Source of the DNA: Liolophura sinensis
Taxonomy: Eukaryota > Mollusca > Polyplacophora > Chitonida > Chitonidae
Direction of reading: 5' to 3'
Assembly: GCF_032854445.1 (NCBI RefSeq)
Contig: NC_088299.1
Span: 473,001 to 537,000 of the forward strand
Length of the DNA stretch: 64,000 nucleotides
This document shows positions 38,301 through 50,300 of this stretch, one piece after another; the first letter of the stretch is position 1, and each line of letters starts with the position of its first letter. Both the position numbers and the translations under genes were made by a program. The notes below the pieces were generated by a model. It worked only from the letters and a program-made list of their open reading frames with translations, ran no database searches and was not told the DNA's origin.

Positions 38301-41300
38301 GTAGACAATCCATGGTTTACCCATAGAATGTCATTTGCCTTACATGTACATGTGCTGTTTGTCACTGTTCCAATTATGATCTTACTACTGTAATCCTACA
38401 ACCATTTCAAATGTTTGCAAAACATTTCTTTAGTCACATTCTGAGGGTATTACTCAGTACGCAGTAGATTGATACAATTACACTTTTTGCGAAACCCTGA
38501 GACTTCCCAATCCAACCAAGGTAGTTCTGCCTGAAAATAAACTAAAAAAGGTGCATACATGTATATGTACATTGCACAGAAAACTGTTCTTTCATTTGTG
38601 AAAAGGCCAAGGAATTTAAGCGTACTCACTTTTTTTCTGGTGAAAGCTGAAGTCCAGTGTGAAGCCACTGTCACTGCCAGGCAGCCACTTGTAGAGAACT
38701 CGAATTACACTAAAGTTTGTGCGGAAGACTTGGGGAGTGTTAAAAGTTCCTCTTCCCCGACAGAAAGTTTGTAAGACTGTTGTTTCACTCCCACTGACCA
38801 GCTTGGATATCTGTACCTGAGGGAGGCAGCTCCCTGCTGTTGTAGTTGTTGTTGTGCTTGCTGCAGTGGCGTTCGCCAGGGCTGGCCGTGCAGCTCGATT
38901 GCTCTCTCTTGCCTTGCCTTGGTTGGTAACTGAACTGTTTTGTTCTGACTTGAAACCAAATATGTCAGTAAAGTTCAAAACTATGTTACTCTCACTGGGC
39001 GCATGGAGTATATATTCACATTCATGACCAGGGTATTTGTCTGACATGGCAGTGAACTTAGTCCCTTTGGTGTAGTTAAAGCTGCACACTGAAACAGACA
39101 AGATAAATTTAAGATGTAAGAGAACATAAATTGTGAACATGTCCAATGGCTTGAAAGTATATCAGCATACCTAGCTTTAAGTCTGGATAAGTTTAAAGAA
39201 AACATGTGTCAGTTTTTAAGCATGTTTAAAAACTGGAATCAGTCTAACACAACATGTCAAACTCGGGATAGGTCTGCTTTACTATTTACATCACAAAGAA
39301 ACATATGTGAAGCAGTACATGAAACAAGCACTGGAAATATTTCTAATAACACTGGCACTGAGATGGGGGCAATATCAACACACCAATGATATAACCACAT
39401 CGACCAAGCTTGTCCCATTCAAGCTTGTTTGCTTGATGGGTTGTCGGATAAAATGAAAATGTCAACAAATATCAAGTATTAACCAGTAATTGATTGGTGT
39501 ATTTTGATGTTTTATTTTATGTTACACAACCAACTAGTCAACTGAATATATGTACATGTATCTATGTATGTATGTATGTATGTATGTATGTACATGTATG
39601 TAGACGGGCCCCGATGGCCGAGTTGGTAGAGTGTCAGCTTCAGGGGCAAAAGATCCAGGGTCAATCCTGGGTCGGGTTATGCGAAAGACCTTAACAGAAG
39701 AAGCTGTAGCCCTTCATGGTGTTAAGCAATGACTGGTTGACCCGTATCAGTATAATAACTCGGGTGGGGCGGCTTTGTTGCCTCCGGTAAGTCGTCTCAG
39801 TGAAGCAGCACTAGATAAAAGGGTGGTGGAAATCCGTCCTGCAACAAGAAGGCACATTACACGTACATGTACTCCTTCGTCATCATAAACATTGTTAAGT
39901 AGGATGTTAAACCTTCAGCACTCATTCACTCACTTACATCTATGTATGTACAGCTGTATTTATGCTTGGAGTTTTTGTCATACTTCACAATTCATAAAAT
40001 GACGACATGGAGTCATTAGGTGCATGTATATACCCTGTGTTTTCTTGTGGCAGGGTGAGTCCATGGTGAATATGTTGCTGTGAAAATGATGTGCTTAGAA
40101 CGTTCAGAGCTAAAACACATCATGATAAGGTCACCAAAATAGCCCAAGATAAACAATTAAGAATAGCACTGAAACACTGACAACAGACCTGTAGTTATAC
40201 TGTGCAGGAAGTGCAGTACTGTACATGTGCATGTGTACTGTTAGTGCGATCATTACTATCATCATTTCACACATCTATATCCTTGTACTCACATGGATCC
40301 ATGGCTACTTCACATAGCAAATGTTACATGGTTCTCAAATACCAAGGCAGCATATGCTATCAGCATGTGATGTCATGGTGATTCGGCTGGCCTAACATTA
40401 CAACCCCTTTGAGAAACAGCCTTCAGTCTGGTAGTAACAGCCAGACCACACAGTCTGCTTTTCAAAGTTATGGGAAGAGCATTATTGTACTGCCAACTCA
40501 TTACAATGTTATCTCTGTCATTTTAAACATCTATCCCATCCACATTCTCACTTTCAGCTTGGCAGTACCAGCCAGACCACATTACACACACTTTACTTCA
40601 TAGGTTGTTATAGGAAGCTAAGGCATTATTTGAGAGGAGTGTTTATTGGGCCTATTGATATGACTGTAGATGGGGAATGAATGAGACAGCCCAGTCTGTA
40701 TGCACAGATCAGCCAAACAAGACTGTCTAGACTGCTGGCCAGAGTAAAGCAACTAAACTATTAATATAGCACACCAGTTGTATTGACACAGTTAATTCCC
40801 CTGATAGCAGCAGGCCCTGTCTACTCTGTCCAATCTGCAGGCCACTCGCCACTCCAATTAGAAACAGGCTCATGTTACAATTACCAACAACATCGATGGA
40901 TTCTGTAAAGTAACGCAGCTGTAATGCCGTCCCCCCCATGAAATATTAACAGAAAATTTAAAATAACAAATCATTAGAATTAGGGATCTCAAATTGATAA
41001 ATTAACCATTAAGCCAAATGTGGTTTCAGCTCATTATGATGTACAATAAAATCATCAGTCACATGAGTGACATAACTGTCAAAACTACATGTACATATAC
41101 ATTCCTTAGGGTAAAGATCAACAACTCCTCCCCCACCCACACAAAGAATTTATCTGAAACTCACAGCTATATCATAATTCATCTAGAAAAGCAACTGATC
41201 TATATTGTGATAATTTCTCACCCAAAAAGTACTCCACCATCTGCCTTTTACCAACACCTCCCCCCCACTCCCCCACCCCCATACAAAAACAAAACAAAGG

Positions 41301-44300
41301 CTTTGCTGCAGTATGTATCCATTTCCAGTCTGAAGATGAATTACAATTTATCAAGATTAAACCACGATCCTGTACCCACTTTCAATCTGATATTATGGTA
41401 CTTACAAGAAAAAATATGTCATGGAGACTCAGCACACATCAAGTTGTCTGTAACATTTTTAAGCCAATAATTGCTATCATTTTATTAAAAAGGAAAAGAA
41501 CATGACTAAAAGTTGACACGTAACTAAAAACGTGCAGAATCTTTCACTGCAATGCTGCACTCACTGAAAAAAAAAGAAAATCTCAAGAAAACATTCCTCC
41601 AACCAGAGTCCTACATCAGTTTTGAAGTATAGTTCAAGAGACACAAAATGGATCACATTTCCATGATCTGATCTGATATGGCATGTACATGTATACCGTA
41701 CTGTTTATTTCAGGATGTTTATACATTTGCATTTCCAACACCCCATGTTTTTTGAACTGACAAAGTTGGGCCACTCCTGAATTTACAGGTTACACTCCTA
41801 AGTGCATTCCAACCACACTATTACAGTTTACACTAGTACATATGTACTCAAGCCCTCCTGAATCCAATCCTCTGATGGACTGGTTACAATGAACATGTAA
41901 GATTCAATGCTAACATAGCGACCACAGCTTAATGCTAAGAGTCAATCTGAATGTTGTCATAACCCAGACCTATCTTCTGTAAGTTACACTTGACTTTTGG
42001 GATACTGTATCCAACTGATCTTGCTAAATTCCATCATAACAACATAAACTAACAAAGAAAAACATGGAAGCATTGAAAGGATTTTCTATGGCTTGCAGAT
42101 GTGATTTCATAGAGCTCATTATTGAAATGACGAGTATGCACACATTAATGAAATAAATAGTATATTTATTTATATACATGTAATATGCATCATGTGTGTT
42201 GTAACCTTCCAGCAGGCATATCCCAGTCCATTTCTAATATCATATTTCTTTTAAAAAAAGATGTTACTGCAGGCCTTCTAAAAAAACAAAAAATAATAAT
42301 TTATTAAATTGTGCACTGTCAACTGCAAAAGCGTGCATCTATTTTGTTCACTTTTCATGCAGTATTTCTTCAACATAAATACTGGTATCCATGCGATCAG
42401 CTCTTGCGTCAAGGCGGTACTTCATTGCATCCTACACTGTAATCTATGAAGCAACCACAATGTCAAGCAAAAATACAGATTTTTGTGTCACTAACAAAAT
42501 GTTATCTTTAGCATTACTCCCACCAGCTACTTGTACTTCAAACTGATACATAACAAGTATGCACGTGCATATATTATAGATAAAAGTACAGTTATGTACA
42601 TTTAACTGATTTGTGCTTCATAAATTAAGTCATACCTATTTTCACATATATACTGTACATGTATTTACAAAGTTGACTGATATACATGTAGAAATGTTGG
42701 AATCCTTTAAAACAAACCTTAAAGTGCCTCAGTTACAGCAAATGCTACATATATACCCTATGTATTCTGAAAGTTAACATGAAATACTTACTGCAATATA
42801 TAGCATAAACAATCTCACAAATATTTACATATAAGTATATAAAGTGGACTGAATTTGCTAATTACAACACATAGTACCCTGGGAAATCTAAAAGCTAATG
42901 TGAAATATTTACTGCGATATACAGCATGACAAACTAGTTGAGTGATGGAGGAACAAAAATGGAAATAATCCACCTGACACAGAGACAGCCAGACAGCCAG
43001 GCATACCTACAGAGGCCAATATCCCTAACAGTAACACAAGCAAGACATAGATATGAATGTCAAAAATGAGTGCCCTCTATCATGGCTTACATGCAACTAC
43101 TATACAGCCCAATACTTTGCTGGTTCTGGAATGCTTTCTCTCAAGTAACTCTACTGGCAGGTTGTAGTAATTAACAACTCTGGAGGCCATGGAATTTGCT
43201 GAGCAGGAAGTCTTGACAGCACGTTCTGCTCTGCACTCTGCACTGTACTGAAAGTGGCACGTTATATGTCTACTCCCTGTAATGATGCTATAACTACAGA
43301 CTTGTCTACAAGTATGTTCACAAATCAAACCAAGTGTTCAGGTACCATTTTAACACACGAAACTGCTGTTACAAATTGCTCACATACATGTAACTACATG
43401 TGGTACATGTATACCACTGCTACAAACAAAACTTTGTTTGTGGGTTTCCCCCTCAGGCTTTGCCCAGTTTCCTCCCACCATAATGCTTGCCGCCACCGTA
43501 TGAGTGAAATATTCTCGAGCATGGTGTAAAACACAAATGAAATGAATAAATAAATATCAAACAAAACTACATACATGTACAGAACATGTACATTAAATAA
43601 TACTTAAATCCATCATTGTGCTTCAAAATGTACATGTACAAGTTGTAGGTAAAGATTTTCAAGGTTGTTTTTTTATACATGTATACATGTATTTTATCCA
43701 TGCTTTGCTTTCAGAATATACATGTAGAAGTCCCAAGAGTAGGAAACAGAAAGTGTCACAGGACAAACAAGGAAAAGGTATCTACAATTTACACTCATAT
43801 CCAAGCTCAAACTTTCATGTAACTGTAACCTAACAATTCCACATGGTTAACCATGACAGCTAGTACACGGGAGCACATTCAGTTTCTGAGAGGTTTGAGG
43901 AATGTATCATCCATTATATCTGTGAAACAGTGTATCTATCTGCTCACCTACAAAAGCATCAATTACAAAAACAGTGCTGAAAAAACTGACATTGAGAGAA
44001 GACATCAAAGCCAAAAATCAATCATTACAAGTTGTCTTTAACGTTTAAAGGAGAAGAAAATTTAAATATCAATCAAATACCATAGAAAAGAGTATGCATT
44101 TCCTCGCAGGTGCATGCCATAAAAAAAATTCTAATAAGTACCTCAAGTTGATTAACTATAAATAAAGTCAACGCCAAAATCCGCTGTGGGCAACTCCATT
44201 TTGCCTAAGAATTAGTCCTGAAGTCTTCTGTGTTAGGAGGAGAATTGCTGTCGGAAATCGCCGAAGTGCAGTTCGTACATTTCCGGTAGAACTCTTCTTC

Positions 44301-47300
44301 CCAGAAGGTAGCGAACAGTACACCTCGTTTTCCGCTTGACGATCAGGAAAGGGGAATGTTGGACGTAGGTTCTGAGTTTACAGGAACAAGCGGGCAGTTT
44401 CAATGACTCTCATTGGCTGAGAGGCAACACACCCCCAGCATAAATTACAGGGTGTTAAAGATGGAGGACGTGATGGATTCAGCTATTTATGTCAGCTTTG
44501 CCGTTTTAAGGCTTTACGTGTATAGCGAGGAAAAATCGCAAAATTATGCAACAGGCACCACCAGATGTAAAAAAATATGCTCTTTTCAGCCTATAGTGTC
44601 AAGTTTTTAAGTTTTTTTCTCCTTTAATCCTGTGATTACAGAGAGAGCAGAGAAGAAACACTTGATCAATCTGATGACATCAGTATTGCACAAGTCAATC
44701 AAAAGATAATTGACTGCATGTACATGCAATGTATATATGTTTCATACATGTTTTATTCTGCCCATAACCTTCCCTACTCCAACACCTTTACGCCCACCCA
44801 TTATACTATTAAAGTGTAATTCAGCATACAGGTACATGAAGGTACAATACATGAACACATACAATATGAAACTTAAACTGTGTAAGTACTGACTTATTTA
44901 GGACTTGTCTGTTAAGACCTGGGACATTCAAGTACCGGTACAGTGTTTTAGTGCATGGAATTTAAGTCCTGAAATAGAAAAATATGGTTTAAAAGGAGAA
45001 ACAAGACCCCTGATGCATTAAAGTACCAGGTTTTCCTCAGTTATTTCATACTGTCATTTTGGAACAATGTGGGGAACCCCCTCGGTTTTTATTCTAAATT
45101 CTATAACAAACACATCTGCCAAATGCGTACGACATGGAAACTAGAAACGCTGACTGCAATTTTCATGTGACAGAACACTGTCGTCGAAGACTAATGTTAT
45201 AGCGCTCAGCCGGGCTGTTCCAATCGCAGGGAGAATCGACTGGTACGGCACACAGTCTAAATGTATGGAAACTAACTAACTATATGACATCATTAACATG
45301 ACGCCTTGCAATCTACATGTAGGTCAACATTTTAAACTGGAATATGGATTACTTAATCTAAACTCGCTGACAGACCTAAATGTTTACTTAGCAACAATGA
45401 AGTTACGGCAATCCTAGGTAAAGTTTTTTTAAAGTGGACCTTTCCATGTAGGCGATCTACTCGAAAAAAGTGTATTCAAAATAAAGGAGTGCATAGGTAT
45501 CAGTTTGAAAATAAAAAAAGCGTGAAAATTAGAGTAAAATGCATGTCAACTGGTGACATGTTAGAATAGATATAATGGTTTCATTCACTGCGTTTAAGCT
45601 GTGATAACCACAGTAAAAAAGGAAGTGTTAACTCAGCCTGCAGACTCTTCCAAAAACAAAGAACACTTCCATTTTTTTTACTGCTGTTATAACAACGTGT
45701 TCACACTGAATGAAGCCTGCAGCCTCCTCCAAAAACAATGGACACTTCCTTTTTACTGCAGTTATCACAGTGTATATAGAGTGAATGAAGCCATTATTTC
45801 ATTATATAATCATAATGAACAAGCAGCATGAAACTCAGCAAACACAGTAAAATGACAGTACACTGTATATGTAGCAATTAGGCTTGAAAAGTGCTTCAAA
45901 AGGTGTGTGCAGATTACAGTGATGAGCTGTCCAGCTAACTGTGCAAAAAACAAGCTTATATGCAAAAGTATTTGTGCAGAAAACTTGAACATACCACTCA
46001 AGGAAATTCTCATGTCATTTCTCTAAAGTTAGATTTATGATAACTTTTGTGAACAAGACTGTACATTTATATCTACATGTATGTTCAACATTATGTATAT
46101 GATGCTGTTTACAGCAGATCGAAGTACATGATGAACAGATATTGTGCTTATAGTGGCAAACTCAGGAGAGATATAACTCTGCTGTACAAATTTCCCTTTG
46201 AAACAAACACCAGATGATGACCCCTAAGCTCAATTATAATGTGCATTTGCAATCTTTACAGATTGAGAGATTGACTAGTTTAGAGTAAATGATATCCAAC
46301 AGATGAGACGTCGCATTCTCTTTTGTTTATTTAGGTTATCAGACAGAGACACCAGACTGATATGTATCAAATGTAATGATATCTAATCTTTGAGCTGTCT
46401 GACCCCCTAACCCAGACAGGACATGTCTGTGAAGATTGACACATAGAAATTAACACGCACTTTATGCAGATATAGGTGATCTTAGCATAGTAATCAATTT
46501 CACCAGGGTTAACATCCACGTGTACATCTAGAGCTGGGCATGTCAAGACATCATATAAAATATATATCTCCGTGTCCCAAAAGCTGGACTTGAACAAGTG
46601 ATCTCACTGATCGAGGGCCTGACATTTGTAACAATCCAGCACCATAGCCTTCTGAGGCAACAAAGCTCTCTGCTCCCTCGCACCCTACCCACCTCCCATC
46701 ACCCAACCTATACACTTGCAGTTAGCCTTAGGTATGTTCAGAATTTTCTGACTAGAACTCACAGCAGATACTGTGGTATGCCTAACCACATGCTCAAGTT
46801 TAGGTCAGAAGTCAATGTATTTAGAAGGATGATAACTCTAAATTACCAACTCTAAATAACCCACTTTATCTTCTTGTGTCCCCCACGTTCAAGCAGTTAT
46901 AGTGCTTTTTCCCTCATCTACCATCATTATTTTTCAAACAATGTTTTGACAAACAAATTAAGTCTTAAACACCTCATCTCCATTCACGCTATCGTTTCAA
47001 ACTGTGTACACGTACCTGCCATTGTGAACGCATTGAATTTATATGTACACGTACATAATATGCGTCATACACGGATAAACTCATTCTAGATGGACTGACT
47101 TTGGACTAGAACAGCAATATGCCATTAAGCCTTATCACAATATCTTTCAGTCAGAAAATTAAGACCACCTTAGATAATATAATACATAATATATAAAAAA
47201 TATCCCAGATGCAAACATGTAAACACATCCACTATCCAAACATTCAATGATTTCCATTATTCAATCACACAGCATGAAATCCATGCATCACTTTACAATT

Positions 47301-50300
47301 ATAGGTCATGTATTTTACTTATCATTTTTAGGAGTCAGAAATTAGGCTGAGACACTGTACATATATACGCCATGCGCCAATACCTCAAGTTTGCGACCCC
47401 ACTCCTGTGGAGCCTCACTCTCTGACCCTGGTGAAGATCAAGCTGTCTAGACACATTATTACCATCTGATATTATCCTAGAGGTGTAGGCAGCCGTGGGT
47501 ATATCAGACATGCAGTAACATTACATGGGCCTTTAAGAACAAATGTCCACTTTCTATATAAGCCCCAACACCCAGGGTATTCAAGCATTTACCCAGCCAT
47601 AAGAATAGACATGTGGGTCATATCTCCCAACGTGAATTGCATACAAATGGGCACTTTTTAACTGACCTATTATTGCCTGAATATGTATCTGTCACATTTT
47701 GTTTTTCATGCCCGAGGTATTCTAGGGTATCTGCCATCTAGGGGCTTCATTATGTCAAACTTACACAGCAAGCAACCAACAGTACATGTACATATATTAA
47801 TTACATGATAAGTACATATATATATTTTGTGCTTTGGTTCATTTTCAAGGGTGAGCTTACTGGACTGGGTGCTACAGAAGTTCTATAAGCACACAGCAGT
47901 AAAATCCATACTTAAACATACACATGATAATAATAATTACAACAACAACGTATGTATGTTGAAAATCTGTGAGCTGTCTTAATAAATACAGGATATACAG
48001 GGCTTCAATATTTGACAAAAGGACGATTTACTATATTTTGGCACTTTTACAAGTGTATGTTATATAATGCATATACACTCTATTTGTGTCTAGGATGAAT
48101 GTAGAAATATTGTAAGCATGCCACCCAACGTAGTTTGTCGCAAATTGCCATCAAAAAGCGAAAAAGCGCAATTTCCCCAATTTTTGCAGATCACGTGACA
48201 GAAAAATATTACAGTTCGAAACCTGACCCTACACCACTACACATAATGGCTATACATGTACTGTATGTATGGCGAAAATTGTTGACCTGTGTCAAAAAGC
48301 ACAGGACATGTTTGCTTATGAATAATGTCTAAAGGCAGATTTACCAAATTTGGGACATTTACATGCACATGCCTTTTAGTGTAATACAGTGTATGGATGG
48401 CTACGAAGAATATTTAGCATGTATCAAGTACATGTTCTCTTAGTTATCTGGTTTGCACTGCAGTCGCGATTGGGTCACTCAGTACCCTGGAACGTATATT
48501 TTTGCCGTAAACTGCGATCAAATTGTGAAAAAAGCGTGATTTCCACCATATTTAGCGATCACGTCAGAGAAAACTCTTACAGCTGCAAGGCTGAAAATCA
48601 CTGAGTACAAAGCGCAATACATGTACTCTATGTATGATGATAATTGTTGAGCTGTGTTAAAAAAAAAAGAGACATGCATGCCTTCAAATATTGCCCAAAG
48701 GTCGATTTAGTCCATTTGACATACGTATACATACGTATTATATACAGTGTACTTATAATGCATTAATGACTACGAAGAATGTAGGCTTTCTGATTAAGAT
48801 GGTTATGTATTTACACATGCATTCCATTACGGTAGCCCGAAGTGACACCACATAGGCCTGCAAAACCAGCTTGAACCCCAGCATCGCTGCTTTAGCAGGT
48901 ATATTTTTGATGTTTTTTGGGTCATAACCTGAAAACTAAACAAAAATAATTACAGATTTGTAATCCGGACGTCAAGCAGTACTAGGCAGTGTGTGTATTT
49001 AATCATTATGAGCAGCTTTTAGACATGACCTACTTTTAAGCTAATTTCATTGATCAGTTACAGCACATTACATACCAAACAAAAAGTTTTCCTACAATAT
49101 AGGTACAGCGATCCACCTAAAAGTTGCAATTTGAAATTTGACAGTTGAAATTTCATCCACAGATCATCAGCCAAATTACGGAGAAAGATGGTTTAAGCTT
49201 ATCAATAAAATTAAATATGGCCGCAAAATAAAAACGAGAAAAAATATTCATGGTAGGAAAAAACTAAAACCATGGTTGTATTCAGCAAGCCAAACTACAT
49301 CTAATTGCTATCTTGTTTTTGTAAAATTCATCAACGGGTCATCATGTGACTAAAAGGACCAATAGCAAGCTTCCACATTTCTCAACCGATTTGCATAACA
49401 TTTTCAATCCTGATACCATTAGTAGTCTTGTACATGCATTTCACTTTTCAATGCAATCGGTTCAGCAGTAGTTCACAGGTGAGTAAAGTTTTTTTTTTTG
49501 GTGGTGAACATGTGTAGAAAGTTAACAGCTGTGACACGCAGCTTTCTTGCAAAACTAAAAAAAAAAAAAACAGTTGCCAGAGAACAAGAAAAATAATCTG
49601 AGCAAGAACAATAGTCTTCCAAGCAAAGCTTGGAAACCTAATAATAACCTGTATGAGAACAATAAACTTTCCAAGCTTACAGTTTGAAAGACTAATAATA
49701 ACCTGTATGAGGACAATAGGCTTTCCAAACTTACAGTTTGGAAGCCTAATAATAACCTGTACAAGAACAATAGTCTACATATTTGTACCGATGTCTTTCT
49801 GAACTGTCTGGAGTGGTCAAATTCCAGTGTATAGAGTAAACCACTGCTTTTCTCATTTGAGTTTCGTTTTTAAATCCATAGAGCTCTGGTATGCCTTTTG
49901 CCATAAGAATTCCTGATTAAAAACTGATTTATAGGGTTACCAAAGACTTGAAAAAAAGGTTAAAGCATTTCAGTATCTTTTCACATCTTTGTTTGACATG
50001 AGTAAAAGTTTTATTATTTCTTGTCTTTTCTTTCAATGTAATTAAATACATATAACTACAACAACGCACTGCTCTACTTCAGTCTGAAACAGAAGAACAT
50101 GAATGCACACACATGTACTTGCCTATAATCTTGTACATGTCAAAGTACAAAAAAGTACAAAGAAAAAACAGGCAAGAATGTACTTTAGTACAAGTAATGT
50201 TGGCCAACCCTCAGCTGCCCTGAAATCTGTGACATTTTGATGTACATCACTACATGGAATGCAATTTTGTATACGTAAAACTCACATCACCATGGGAACT

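Larger units (their letters stand above)
12889..38629 (-). other. Intron 2 (25.7 kb)
   Basis: Phase-1 intron between the CUB and LDLa exons. It contains SINEs at 14032-14183, 15439-15706 and 19411-19600, a Ty3/Gypsy-type relic (17820-19410), a reversed fragment of a second SINE type (about 17335-17412), hairpins at 14741-14793 and 25205-25305, dispersed repeats near 20040, 28020, 30850 and 33940, a (TA)n tract and a 27-bp minisatellite. Long stretches such as 22300-25100, 29000-30800, 31000-33900 and 34700-38500 show no gene or repeat I can name. Another phase-1 exon could be hidden here. Confidence 0.65.

Noticed and set aside
39603-39680. Possible tRNA gene (A and B boxes)
   Set aside because: Head of a second SINE family that continues for another 250 bases to a SINE-type tail.
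44413-44610. Plus-strand frame containing MEDVMDSAIYVSFAVLRLYV
   Set aside because: Lies inside the MITE-like element. The frame is short and no transposase motif is visible.
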